From positions 6,882,001-6,946,000 of the forward strand of contig NZ_CP070225.1 in NCBI RefSeq assembly GCF_021631985.1: a DNA stretch of 64,000 bases. The letters run 5' to 3'. Position 1 is the first letter of the stretch; each line of letters opens with the position of its first letter. The notes beneath the pieces were generated by a model. The model saw nothing but the letters and a program-made list of their open reading frames with translations, did not search any database and was not told the origin of the DNA. The translations under genes were made by a program, and so were the position numbers. Source of the DNA: Sandaracinus amylolyticus (lineage in GTDB: Bacteria; Myxococcota_A; Polyangia; Polyangiales; Sandaracinaceae). This document shows, piece after piece, positions 47,966 through 56,584 of this stretch.

Positions 47966-50530
47966 GTGGAGAAGCAACTGCGTAGCTCGCTCGAACGGGC
48001 CTCTCGTGCCGCCCGTCGAGCGACTCCCATCCTCGTGAGCGCGTGGATGACGATGGCAGGAGTCGGAGCCGTGCCCGCGCGCGCTCAGGACGCACCGCCC
48101 GAGCCCGCACCACCGAGTGAGACGCCACCGGTCGTCGCGCCCGACGAGAGCGCGCCACCGGAGGTCGCTCCGGTGGAGGAGAGCCCGCCCGAGGAGAGCC
48201 CGCCGCCGCCCGAGACCGAGGCGCCCACGCCTCCGGCGGAGGCCCCGCCCAGCGAGGCCGTGGAGGCAGATCCCGAGGCCGATCCCGAAGCCGCGGCCGA
48301 TCCCGAGAGCGATCCCGAGACGAGCGAGGAGCCTCCGCCGGACACCGGGCTCTCGTCGGTCGTCGTCACCGCGCTGCGCCGCGAGCAGCGCGTGCAGGAC
48401 GTCCCGATCGCGATGAACGTCGTCGATGGCGACGACGCGCTCGACGAGAACGTGACCACGACGAACGAAGTCGAGCGCCTCAGTCCGAATCTCTCCGCGC
48501 AGTCGAGCGGAGGTCGTTCGTCACGTCCGCGTTGGTTCCTGCGCGGAATCGGCACCAACGATCCGTCGGTCAACCTCGAGAGCCCGGTCGGCATCTACCA
48601 GGACGAGACGTTCATCGCCTACGTGCCGGGGCAGAGCTTTCCGATCTTCGATCTCGAGCGCATCGAGGTCCTGCGCGGACCGCAGGGCACGCTCTGGGGA
48701 AAGAACACGACCGGGGGCGCGGTGCACTTCGTCTCGCGCCGGCCGACGCTCGACCCCTCGGGATATCTGCGCCTCGGCATCGGCAACTACGACTCTCGCC
48801 TCGCCGAGGGCGCGTTCGGCGGACCGATCCTCGCGGAGCGCATCGCGGCGCGCGCGGCCTTCTACTACGAGGAGCAGGGCGGCTGGGCGACGAACCTTCG
48901 CGACGAGTCGCGCGATCCCGAGCTCAACGACTTCGCGGCGCGCGTGTCGGTGCTCGCGAACGTCACCGACGACCTTGAGGTCTTGTTGATCGGTCGCTTC
49001 CGCTTGCTGAACGGAGGCGTGAACCCGATCTATCCCGTCGGGGCACAGCCCGACGGCACGATCCGCCAGTACGCCGAGGCGCCGAACACGTTCCGCCCTG
49101 GCTACGGTCGCGACCCACAGGTCGGCGACTCGTTCTATCGCGGTCCGACCACGAACCATCTCGAGACGATCGGCGCGACGCTCAACGTCGCCTATCACAT
49201 CGGCGACTACACGCTCACCTCGATCACCGCCATCGACGGCGCCGAGCACGAGAGCTCGACGCTGAGCTACTGGCCCGATCTCACGTTCGACCAGACGGGC
49301 ACGTTCAGCGACGTCAGCTCGCGCACGATCTCGTCCGAGCTGCGCATCGCGTCGCCCGCCGAAGATCAGCTCAGCTGGATCGCGGGTCTGTCGTACTTCA
49401 ACTGGCACCTCTTCAGCGACAGCGGGCTCGCGACGTTCGGTCCTTCGCCGGCGCGCCGCAGCTACATCGACAATCGCTTCCAGGAGGACAACACCGCGCT
49501 CGCCGCGTTCGGCAACCTCCGCGCGCGCCTGTTCGAGGGGCTCTCGGTGAGCGGCGGAGTCCGCTACACGTACGACGTGAAGTATGTCGACGCGCAGCGT
49601 CTGAGTGGGCGCGGCGCGATGCTGAATTTCGCGGACCGCTCCAATTGGCAAGATCCGCAGTCGCAATTCGGCCTCAGCGAGCTCTCGATCTCGAACCGCG
49701 CCGACTGGTCGGAGGTGACCTTCGACGTCACGCCGGAGTACCGCTTCAGCGACGACGCGATGGTCTATTTCCGGTTCGCGCGCGGTTTCCGCGCGGGCAC
49801 GTTCAATCCGACGATCATCCCGCCCGCCGGCGACCGCCAGGCGTACCTGCCGCGCACCGATCCCGAGATCCTCTGGGACTTCGAGCTCGGCGCGAAGACG
49901 AGCTTCCTCGACGATCGCCTGGTCGTGGAGCTCGCGGGCTTCGTCTACCTGCTCGAGAACGTGCAGCTCAACGTGCAGCAGCCGAACCCGATGGGCATCC
50001 CCGGCGCGAACACGAGCATCGTGTCGAACGCCGCGGGCGGACGCGCGTTCGGCGGCGAGCTCGACGTCTCGGCGACGCCGATCGACGATCTGCAGCTGCG
50101 CGGCGGCCTCGGTCTGCTCCACACCGAGTACACCGACTTCACGACGTTCCAGGGCGCGGAGACGGTCGACGCGAGCGGCAATGCGTTCTACCGCGCGCCG
50201 AACGTGTCTCTCACGCTCGGTGGTGAGTGGCGGATTCCGATCGATCGCGAGAACGCGTTCGCGATCGCGACGGACTGGTCCTATCGCAGCCGCGTCTATC
50301 ACAACGCGGTCGTCCAGGACGATCCGCAGCAGCAGACGCCGGACTACGCGATCGGCAATGCGGAGGTGCGTTTCTCCACGCTCGAGGGACGGATCACGAT
50401 CCTCGCGTACATGCGCAACATCACCGGCACGTCGTGGCGGGTCCTCTCGCAAGTCGTGAACCTCGGCGCCTATCCGACGTCGCTGGGCTCGCCGCGCACG
50501 TTCGGTCTCCAGATCATCGGCCGTTATTGA
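47966..50530 (+). CDS. TonB-dependent outer-membrane receptor
   Basis: An 854-residue receptor; the GTG has GGAGGAG about nine bases before it. A signal peptide ends near residue 42 (V-P-A-R-A-Q). A Pro/Glu linker of about 85 residues includes D-P-E repeats and may interact with TonB. The plug follows (T-A-L-R-R-E-Q-R-V-Q-D-V-P-I near 135; I-E-V-L-R-G-P-Q-G-T-L-W-G-K-N-T near 232), then a 22-strand-type barrel. Plugs like this occur in receptors for siderophores, sugars and many organics; SftP of sulfate-ester utilisation is a precedent for sulfur compounds. Position and the shared box suggest organosulfur uptake. Confidence 0.88.
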   Translation: MEKQLRSSLERASRAARRATPILVSAWMTMAGVGAVPARAQDAPPEPAPPSETPPVVAPDESAPPEVAPVEESPPEESPPPPETEAPTPPAEAPPSEAVEADPEADPEAAADPESDPETSEEPPPDTGLSSVVVTALRREQRVQDVPIAMNVVDGDDALDENVTTTNEVERLSPNLSAQSSGGRSSRPRWFLRGIGTNDPSVNLESPVGIYQDETFIAYVPGQSFPIFDLERIEVLRGPQGTLWGKNTTGGAVHFVSRRPTLDPSGYLRLGIGNYDSRLAEGAFGGPILAERIAARAAFYYEEQGGWATNLRDESRDPELNDFAARVSVLANVTDDLEVLLIGRFRLLNGGVNPIYPVGAQPDGTIRQYAEAPNTFRPGYGRDPQVGDSFYRGPTTNHLETIGATLNVAYHIGDYTLTSITAIDGAEHESSTLSYWPDLTFDQTGTFSDVSSRTISSELRIASPAEDQLSWIAGLSYFNWHLFSDSGLATFGPSPARRSYIDNRFQEDNTALAAFGNLRARLFEGLSVSGGVRYTYDVKYVDAQRLSGRGAMLNFADRSNWQDPQSQFGLSELSISNRADWSEVTFDVTPEYRFSDDAMVYFRFARGFRAGTFNPTIIPPAGDRQAYLPRTDPEILWDFELGAKTSFLDDRLVVELAGFVYLLENVQLNVQQPNPMGIPGANTSIVSNAAGGRAFGGELDVSATPIDDLQLRGGLGLLHTEYTDFTTFQGAETVDASGNAFYRAPNVSLTLGGEWRIPIDRENAFAIATDWSYRSRVYHNAVVQDDPQQQTPDYAIGNAEVRFSTLEGRITILAYMRNITGTSWRVLSQVVNLGAYPTSLGSPRTFGLQIIGRY
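48274..48333 (+). repeat. Imperfect GATCCCGA repeats coding D-P-E units
   Basis: Several near-copies of GATCCCGAGGCC/AGC encode a D-P-E-A/S stretch in the linker of the receptor. It is low-complexity coding DNA that could vary in length by slippage. Confidence 0.7.
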
Positions 50531-50541
50531 GCGAGGACGTG

Positions 50542-50865
50542 ATGAGGAATCGAATCGTGACGTTCGTGATCGCGACGATGGTCTTCGTGATCGCAGCGCC
50601 CGCGCTCGCGCAGGACGACGCGGGCACCGAGGACGCGGGCGCAGTGGAGGACGGAGGCGCGCCGAGCGATGCCGGGGTCGACGACGCAGCGGTCGACGCG
50701 TTCATCGGCCCCGTCGACGGATCGCGCCCCGAATATCCGCTGCTCCGCGACGAGGGCGGATACGCCTGGGTGTGCACGGTGGGATTCGGACGGCGCTCGG
50801 ACGGACTGACGCTCTCGAGCGTGGCAGTCGCGATTGCCATCCTCGCGAGGCGGCGCCGGCGCTGA
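50542..50865 (+). CDS. Small secreted protein with possible MYXO-CTERM-like tail
   Basis: A 107-residue protein with a signal peptide (cleavage near A-L-A-Q, residue 21) and an acidic Ala/Gly/Asp stretch. The C-terminus has one Cys, a short hydrophobic helix (L-T-L-S-S-V-A-V-A-I-A-I-L-A) and a final R-R-R-R-R. That order resembles MYXO-CTERM sorting tags, though the Cys-Gly signature is not clear. It follows the receptor stop by 11 bases, so it is cotranscribed. Function unknown. Confidence 0.65.
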   Translation: MRNRIVTFVIATMVFVIAAPALAQDDAGTEDAGAVEDGGAPSDAGVDDAAVDAFIGPVDGSRPEYPLLRDEGGYAWVCTVGFGRRSDGLTLSSVAVAIAILARRRRR

Positions 50866-50868
50866 CGA

Positions 50869-51537
50869 TCAGCCCACGTCGAGCGCGTACATCATCACGA
50901 GGTAGATGACGGCATCGACCGGCCCCGGGTTCTCGTACTCGTGGGGCGAGTCGGCGACGAACATGATCGCGTCGCCCGCCGACAGTCGATGCCGCTCTCC
51001 GAGGTGATGCAGCACGAGCGTGCCCTGGCTGACGACCAGGTTCTCGGTCGTGCCCGGCGGATGTGCGCCGGCGCGCTCGACGCATCCGGGCCGCAGGCGG
51101 AGCTCGTAGAACTCGGTGCGGCGCTTGGGGCGGTGCGGGAAGAGCGCGCGCGATGCGAACGAGCCGTCGGCGCTGGTGAGGATCTTCGCGCTCGACGCGG
51201 GCAGCACCTCGACGTCGGACGCCCCTTCCGCGCTGAGCAGCGCGCCGAACGGGACCCCGAGCGCGTCGGCGATGCGCCACACGACGTTGATCGTCGGCGC
51301 GCTGCGCGCGAGCTCGATCTGACCGAGCATCGCGCGGCTCACGCCGCTCAGCTTCGCGAGGCCCTCGAGCGAGAGCCCGCGATCGGTGCGCAGGCGGCGG
51401 AGGTTCGCGCCGACGACGCGCACCAGCTCGGTGGGCTCGCCGCCCTGCGCCTCGTCGCTCGGGATCGCGGGCTCGGGCGCAGGGGGATGCGGCTCGGGAG
51501 CGCGGGTGTCGCGCGACTTGGTCCGAGTGCGGGCCAT
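50869..51537 (-). CDS. XRE family regulator with C-terminal cupin
   Basis: A 222-residue regulator. After a Pro-rich N-terminus of about 40 residues comes an XRE HTH (L-R-R-L-R-T-D-R-G-L-S-L-E-G-L-A near 47, S-R-A-M-L-G-Q-I-E near 68) and a cupin effector domain (about 140-215, with P-G-T-T-E-N-L-V-V and D-S-P-H-E-Y). This is the layout of E. coli SutR (YdcN), a sulfur-utilisation regulator. Being convergent with the receptor operon, it is a candidate reader of the shared boxes, which is an inference. Confidence 0.85.
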   Translation of the reverse strand: MARTRTKSRDTRAPEPHPPAPEPAIPSDEAQGGEPTELVRVVGANLRRLRTDRGLSLEGLAKLSGVSRAMLGQIELARSAPTINVVWRIADALGVPFGALLSAEGASDVEVLPASSAKILTSADGSFASRALFPHRPKRRTEFYELRLRPGCVERAGAHPPGTTENLVVSQGTLVLHHLGERHRLSAGDAIMFVADSPHEYENPGPVDAVIYLVMMYALDVG

Positions 51538-51575
51538 CGGGGGACCCGGGGAATATCACTCGACGTTCTCGGGCG

Positions 51576-52367
51576 CTACAGGCGACCGAGATCGACGTGG
51601 TGCACCACGAGACGCTCGCCGGGCGGAGGCGGAACGCGCAGCCAGGTGACGCGCGATGCGAGGCACGAGAGTGATCCTCCGCCGCGCACGCCGCTCGGGA
51701 GCTGCACGCCCATCAGCGTGAGCGAGCCGTCGGGACGCACCGAGACGCGCAACGTCATGCGACCCGCGATGCCGGGGCTGAGATCGGGCACGCACTCGAT
51801 CAGCGACGCGCGCATCGCGTCGAGCGCAGCGTGCACCTGCCCTTCGTCGTAGCGCCCGGGCGGCGGGGGAAGCGGAGGAGGCGGAGGAGGAGGCGGCGGG
51901 ATCACGACGCCACCGATCGCGACGCGCAGGGTGCCGCTCAACGGACTCGGCATCGGGCGCGAGAGCAGCGGCTGGACCCAGCGACGGATCGCGAGATCGA
52001 CACACGCTTCGGCCTGCGCGCTGCGCGGGCGCATCGTCTGGCTGATCGTCACACCGCGACGCAGCGAGACGCGCACTCGCGCGCGCAGCGAGACGCGCAT
52101 GCCGGGCATCGACTCTTCGATGCAGCGCCGCACCTCGGGCTCGGCGCCGTCGAGCGCGGCCTGGAGATCCATGTCGTGGGCAGGTGGCATCACCCGGCGT
52201 GCCGGTGCTCCGGCACCCGTGCCGGCGACCTCGGCCTCGGCCGCGCGATCGGCCACCCGCCCGTCCTGCGCACGCGCGCTCGACGCGACGCAGAGCAGGA
52301 GCAAACCCGCGACGATCGCTCGCCTCACCCGCATGAGAAACGCGGGCTCGCGAGCGCCTTGGCTCAT
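51576..52367 (-). CDS. Secreted protein with two TonB-C-like/AgmX-type domains
   Basis: A 263-residue protein with a signal peptide ending near A-R-A-Q (34). Two related domains, each with a conserved Cys near a helix and G-x-(L/M)-x-(L/V)-R-V, are separated by a Pro-only linker (P x9). Such repeated TonB-C-like folds occur in myxobacterial AgmX/PglI-type proteins. The ATG overlaps the stop of the upstream small gene; a Met at residue 12 is an alternative start nearer the signal peptide. Function unknown. Confidence 0.65.
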   Translation of the reverse strand: MSQGAREPAFLMRVRRAIVAGLLLLCVASSARAQDGRVADRAAEAEVAGTGAGAPARRVMPPAHDMDLQAALDGAEPEVRRCIEESMPGMRVSLRARVRVSLRRGVTISQTMRPRSAQAEACVDLAIRRWVQPLLSRPMPSPLSGTLRVAIGGVVIPPPPPPPPPLPPPPGRYDEGQVHAALDAMRASLIECVPDLSPGIAGRMTLRVSVRPDGSLTLMGVQLPSGVRGGGSLSCLASRVTWLRVPPPPGERLVVHHVDLGRL

Positions 52368-52666
52368 CCGCCGCTACCACAGCGGATCGCGAGCGCGATC
52401 ACCGCGATCACCGCCGCGATCAGCGCCCGCACGAGCGCGGCGGTGCTGGGCCCGCCGGTCGGCTCGAGCGGCGCGCGCGTGGTGGTGGTGACGGGCGCGT
52501 CGGTGTCGATCTCGGGCGGCGCCTCGAGCCCGCGTGCGATCAGCGTCTCTCTCGCGATCGTGCGCGCGAGCGCCGACTGCGAGGTGCTGCGCGCGATGAG
52601 CCGGAGCTCGTCGTCCTCCGCCTCCGCGAAGCGCGCGCGCAGCTTCTCTTCGTCGGGCGACGTCAC
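52364..52666 (-). CDS. Small C-tail-anchored membrane protein
   Basis: A 100-residue protein. The N-terminal half is acidic and helical (D-E-E-K-L-R-A-R-F-A-E-A-E-D-D-E-L), followed by a Thr/Pro linker and one C-terminal membrane helix (L-I-A-A-V-I-A-V-I-A-L-A-I). GTG start overlapping the ATP-grasp stop, and stop overlapping the next gene, make it part of a three-gene operon. No family recognised. Confidence 0.6.
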   Translation of the reverse strand: MTSPDEEKLRARFAEAEDDELRLIARSTSQSALARTIARETLIARGLEAPPEIDTDAPVTTTTRAPLEPTGGPSTAALVRALIAAVIAVIALAIRCGSGG

Positions 52667-53904
52667 ATCCCGCGCTCGTCGGCGCGCCAGGCCTGGATGC
52701 GCTTCCAGAAGAGCTCGGTGAACGCCTCGATCTCGTGCGCGGGGAAGAGCGCGGAGACCTTCTGGCGGACTGCGTCGTACGCCTCCGCCGTCGAGAAGAA
52801 CTCCCACGCGACCTCGTCGAGGTGCGCGAGGTGCTTGCTGCAGAACTCCTCGAACTGATCGCGCTCGAACCGCGCGTCCGCGACCTTCGCGTAGTGGTCG
52901 AGCTTGTCCTCGTACGAGAGATCGCCCGCCGCGATGCGATAGAAAGGATCCCAGTCGAGCGTGCGGCGCATCGGGCGCTTCGTCGCCGCGCAGAAGACGC
53001 TCCAGCGGATGTACGCCTTCACGAGCCACGGGAAGTGGTAGTGCAGGCTCGTCACCTGCGAGTCCGGGCACGGATTGGCGTAGTCGATCGGGTACCAGAC
53101 TCCGTCCTTGCGGAGCGCTTCGCAGGAGTTGAACTCCCAGCCGAAGAACGCGTTGATCGTCTTCGTGACCTTCGCGAGGTGCTCTTGTTCCGCCGTGGTG
53201 ATGAAGTCCTTCGCCATCGTGTAGCGGTCGTGGAGCGGGGCATTCGGATCGTAGAGCACGCACTTCGTCTGCGGCCCGAACCCGATGCAGCGCACGAATC
53301 GATCGAACCCGTTCACGCCCGCCTGGAGGTGCATGACGGACTTGCCGCTCTCCTCGTAGGCCTGGCGCAGCTTCGCGGTGTCGTCGATCTTCGTGACCCC
53401 GCGCCAGCCTCCGCCGTCGTAGGGCTTCATGAAGAGCGGATATCCGAGCTTCTCGGCGATCTTCGAGAGATCGAAGAGCTTCGCGTAGCGATTCAGCGTG
53501 GGCCGGAGATCGGCGGTCGGCTCGTACGACTTCGGCGGGACCATCCACGTCTCCGGGATCGGCATGCCGAGATGCATCATCGCCGCATAGGACGTGTGCT
53601 TCTCCATGCTCTGCACGGACCACGGATTGTTGAACACGTAGAGGTCGTTCATCACGACCCCCTTTTTGATCCACTCGCGCGACGTGTGATACCAGTGCGT
53701 CAATCGATCGATCACCACGTCGTATTTGACGGGCTGATGCAGATCGAACGGCTCGATCGTCACCCGCTCCACGTGGAAGCGGATCGTGTCGCCGGTCTGC
53801 GTCGGGATGCGCAGATCGAGCCGCTTCATCAGGTGCTCGTAACAGAGCGGCCAGCAGATGTCGGCGCCGAGCGAGAGCCCGATGTTCCGAGTGATCTCCG
53901 TCAT
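52663..53904 (-). CDS. ATP-grasp family enzyme
   Basis: A 413-residue ATP-grasp protein; I start it at M-T-E-I-T-R-N-I-G-L-S-L-G-A-D because the upstream frame is arginine-rich noise. The nucleotide-binding segment is K-L-G-Y-P-L-F-M-K-P-Y-D-G-G-G-W-R-G near residue 165, and a metal site N-S-C-E-A near 283 replaces the usual E-x-N. Such ligases join a carboxylate to an amine or thiol. It heads a three-gene operon with membrane and secreted partners, hinting at an envelope-linked product. Substrate unknown. Confidence 0.75.
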   Translation of the reverse strand: MTEITRNIGLSLGADICWPLCYEHLMKRLDLRIPTQTGDTIRFHVERVTIEPFDLHQPVKYDVVIDRLTHWYHTSREWIKKGVVMNDLYVFNNPWSVQSMEKHTSYAAMMHLGMPIPETWMVPPKSYEPTADLRPTLNRYAKLFDLSKIAEKLGYPLFMKPYDGGGWRGVTKIDDTAKLRQAYEESGKSVMHLQAGVNGFDRFVRCIGFGPQTKCVLYDPNAPLHDRYTMAKDFITTAEQEHLAKVTKTINAFFGWEFNSCEALRKDGVWYPIDYANPCPDSQVTSLHYHFPWLVKAYIRWSVFCAATKRPMRRTLDWDPFYRIAAGDLSYEDKLDHYAKVADARFERDQFEEFCSKHLAHLDEVAWEFFSTAEAYDAVRQKVSALFPAHEIEAFTELFWKRIQAWRADERGM

Positions 53905-54380
53905 GCGCGCGGAATCGTATCCGAACCCGGCCACGCCCGACGAGCCCGATCGCCACCGCATCCCCCAGAGCTCCGCGCCGTCGCTCCCGCGCCGTCGCTC
54001 CGCACTCGGCAATTTCTGAGGAGGGCAGGAGGGAAGGAGAGCAGGAGAATTCCCGCGCGAAAGCGCGCACACGCGCGAATCGCGGTGCTACACGCGAGCG
54101 TCCGAGCCGCGCGAACAGCGCGGATCCGTCGCGAGCCACCCCACCCTACCCAAGCGAGTCGGCAGAACCGCGGTACCGGGCGTGGGGTGGCGGGTCCGAC
54201 GCCCTCGTGCGACGGGGGCTCGCAGACTCCGACCACAGACTGACGACAGCGTCGCGGCAGAGCGCGAAGCGCGCGCCACGACGCGCCCACCGCCTCCCAA
54301 CACTCACTCCGCGATCGTCAGGCAGCCCGCGAGCGCTCAAGGCGGCGGACCCACCACCCCGCGCCTTCCACCGAGAGGCC
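53905..54380. other. 476-base non-coding stretch
   Basis: This region lies upstream of the ATP-grasp operon and downstream of the esterase gene. It has a purine-rich AGGAGGGCAGGAGGGAAGGAG tract at about 54018 and otherwise ordinary GC-rich DNA. I see no convincing gene, RNA gene or strong hairpin; the ATP-grasp promoter presumably lies in its first 150 bases. Confidence 0.5.
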
Positions 54381-55529
54381 TCACTCGTAGATCATCATGA
54401 GAGGCCCCGGATACAACCAGGACAACCCCTCACGCAATCGATCGCGCCAATTCTCCCAATTATGCCCGTCCCGAGCCTCGACGAGCTTCACCTGCATGCC
54501 AGTTCCGTCGAGCAGCGGCACCAGCGAGCGATTCTCGTAGATCAGCGACTCGTACACACCGCACGAGAGGAACACGCGCTCGCTGATCGCCGTCGGCTCG
54601 GCGCGGAACGCATTGACGAACTCCACCACTCGATCGAAGAGCGGCCCGCGCCGGTTGCGACGACCGATGTCGGTGAACGCGAACGAGCCCGACTGGAGCA
54701 ACAATCGTCCGTAGAACCCGGGATAGCGCCACGCGGTCGAGAGCGACGCGACACCTCCGAAGCTCGCGCCCATGAGGCAGCGCGACTGGGGGCGGTCCTG
54801 CAGTGGCAATCGCTTCTGGAGATCGGGCACCAGCTCCTCGGTGAGGAACTTCGCGTGGCGCTCGTCGTTCGCGTACTCGCGAAGTCGATCCGGCGAGTCC
54901 GTGAACACCACGATCATGTCGGGGATCTCGAGACGGTGGATCAGGTTGTCGAGCACCGTCTTCATCGACGCGTAGTTCAGATAGTCACTACCGTCGTGCA
55001 CGATCATCAGCGGATAGAGCCGCGTGCGCCGGAATCGCGCCGGAAGATAGACGTGCCCGTGTCGCACGCCGCCGAGCGCCTTGCTGTGGAACGCGAAGGG
55101 CTCGAGCACGCCGGGGCGCGCGAGCGGATCGGGGCGCGTCCACTCCGGCACTTCGTATCCCACGCCCTGCAGCACGGAATTCGCGCCGAACGGGTCGCGC
55201 GCGCGGTGCGGATTGAGCGGATCTTCGATCCACTGCGAGTGACCGTGCTTGTGGATCTCGAGCTTGTACTCGACGCGCGATCCCGGCGGGACCTCGAGCA
55301 CCAGATACCAGAGGTCGGTGTTCTGGATCCGCTGGAGCGCCGAGTTGGACTCGAGCCCGTAGACCCAGTGACGGAGCGTCACGCCCTCGGCGTCGCCACG
55401 GAAGACGAAGGTGACGCGCCCGCCCTCGACGATCGGGAAGCGACGACCCGCCATCCACGCATCGACCTTCGCGCGATCGGGCTGGCTCGCCTCGAGCTCG
55501 TGGATCGCGAGGTGCTGCGACTGCGTCAT
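54381..55529 (-). CDS. Enterochelin-esterase-like alpha/beta hydrolase
   Basis: A 382-residue Fes/esterase D-type hydrolase. An N-terminal immunoglobulin-like domain (about 30-140) is followed by the hydrolase: nucleophile elbow G-A-S-F-G-G near 264, an aspartate/glutamate region near 330 and H-N-W-E-N-W near 361. No signal peptide, so cytoplasmic. Fes enzymes open siderophore esters, but related ones act on other esters. The start overlaps the stop of the S51-like gene, so they are coupled. Confidence 0.8.
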   Translation of the reverse strand: MTQSQHLAIHELEASQPDRAKVDAWMAGRRFPIVEGGRVTFVFRGDAEGVTLRHWVYGLESNSALQRIQNTDLWYLVLEVPPGSRVEYKLEIHKHGHSQWIEDPLNPHRARDPFGANSVLQGVGYEVPEWTRPDPLARPGVLEPFAFHSKALGGVRHGHVYLPARFRRTRLYPLMIVHDGSDYLNYASMKTVLDNLIHRLEIPDMIVVFTDSPDRLREYANDERHAKFLTEELVPDLQKRLPLQDRPQSRCLMGASFGGVASLSTAWRYPGFYGRLLLQSGSFAFTDIGRRNRRGPLFDRVVEFVNAFRAEPTAISERVFLSCGVYESLIYENRSLVPLLDGTGMQVKLVEARDGHNWENWRDRLREGLSWLYPGPLMMIYE

Positions 55530-56500
55530 GACGAGGCCTCGGGCAACAGATCGTCGGTGGGCTGGACCGGCGAGCGCGTGCCGTCGATCGAGAGCCGCAG
55601 CACGCGGTGAGGCGATCCGAAGCGGCCTTCTCGATAGGTGATGCGCGCGCCCGCGGGCATCGCGAGGCACCGCGCGGGCGCGAAGCGGCGCGCCAAGAGC
55701 GCGACGCGCTCGGCGTCGTCGAGTCGCAGTCGCGTCTCGGGGTGGGGCAGCGGGACCACGCCGGAGCAGAGCCCGAGGCCGCGATCGAGCACCTCCGACG
55801 CGCCCGGCCCTTGAGGCGGCGAGTCGTGGAAGAGCACCACACGATCCGAGATCGCCATGGCGCCGGCGGACCACGCGAGCACGGCTTGTCCGTCGATCAG
55901 CTCGGCGACCCCGAAGAGCCGCAGTCGATTGAGCAGCGTCGCGACGTGCCCGCCGGCGATCGCCAGCGCGACGGTGTCGCGGAGGATCTCGGCGATCTCG
56001 TGGCGATGACGAGCGATGGAGTCGCGCTCGAAAGGACGCCACGCCGCGTCGAATTCCGACTCCACCTTGGCGCACTGTCCGAGGTGGTACTCGTCGAGCA
56101 GACGGATCGCGCCGATCGCCGCGGCCTCTTCTTCGGCGAGGATCTCGGGGGGCGCCTTGCGCTGCCGGATGACGTGGTTCGCGTCGAGCTCGTGCTCGAG
56201 CCGGATGCGATAGAAGTCCTGCTTGTGGCGCAGCCGCTCCTGCTTCTTGCGGTGCGCGGCGTGGAGCTCGGGGTCGGCCCGGAAGATCTCGTCGGCGCGA
56301 CGATGCAGGCGCAGATTGATCGTGCGTTTGCCGAGGTGCTCGTGGAGGTCGGAGTCCTCGCCCTCCCGCTCCTGCCAGCCTGCGGTGATGGTCGCGATGG
56401 GTCCATCGAGCCCGAGCTCGGCGGCGGCGGCGCCGAGCGTCGGATCGAATCGCTGCGCGCCCAGCAGCACGATGGCCCGCGGCGGTCTCGGAGTGCTCAC
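55526..56500 (-). CDS. Peptidase S51 / cyanophycinase-like protein
   Basis: A 324-residue protein of the class I glutamine-amidotransferase fold. The S51 nucleophile context A-W-S-A-G-A-M-A near residue 213 is intact, and the N-terminus has L-L-G-A-Q-R-F-D. A helical segment rich in Arg/His (about 60-150) is inserted, which is not usual. S51 peptidases cut Asp-X bonds or cyanophycin-type polymers. Coupled to the esterase gene; the two may release products from a stored or peptide-ester conjugate. Confidence 0.7.
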   Translation of the reverse strand: MSTPRPPRAIVLLGAQRFDPTLGAAAAELGLDGPIATITAGWQEREGEDSDLHEHLGKRTINLRLHRRADEIFRADPELHAAHRKKQERLRHKQDFYRIRLEHELDANHVIRQRKAPPEILAEEEAAAIGAIRLLDEYHLGQCAKVESEFDAAWRPFERDSIARHRHEIAEILRDTVALAIAGGHVATLLNRLRLFGVAELIDGQAVLAWSAGAMAISDRVVLFHDSPPQGPGASEVLDRGLGLCSGVVPLPHPETRLRLDDAERVALLARRFAPARCLAMPAGARITYREGRFGSPHRVLRLSIDGTRSPVQPTDDLLPEASS

Positions 56501-56517
56501 GAGGGGCGCGACTCTAG

Positions 56518-56547
56518 CAGCCTGTCGATCGACCGCTCAACAGGCTG
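56518..56547. terminator. Inverted repeat between two minus-strand operons
   Basis: CAGCCTGT (56518-56525) pairs with ACAGGCTG (56540-56547) around a 14-base loop. A further GCAGCCCG-type arm lies to the right. It lies in the 84-base gap between the barrel gene and the S51-like gene, and could end the upstream sigma operon. Confidence 0.45.
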
Positions 56548-56584
56548 ATCGAGCAACGGGCTGCTGGCATGCCCGAGCGCGCGA

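Noticed and set aside
48274-48333. CRISPR-like repeat pattern in the receptor gene
   Set aside because: The repeats are short, in frame, without spacers, and encode a D-P-E linker.
53905-54380. A tRNA or small RNA gene in the non-coding stretch
   Set aside because: No cloverleaf pairing, anticodon arm or T-arm could be found by eye.
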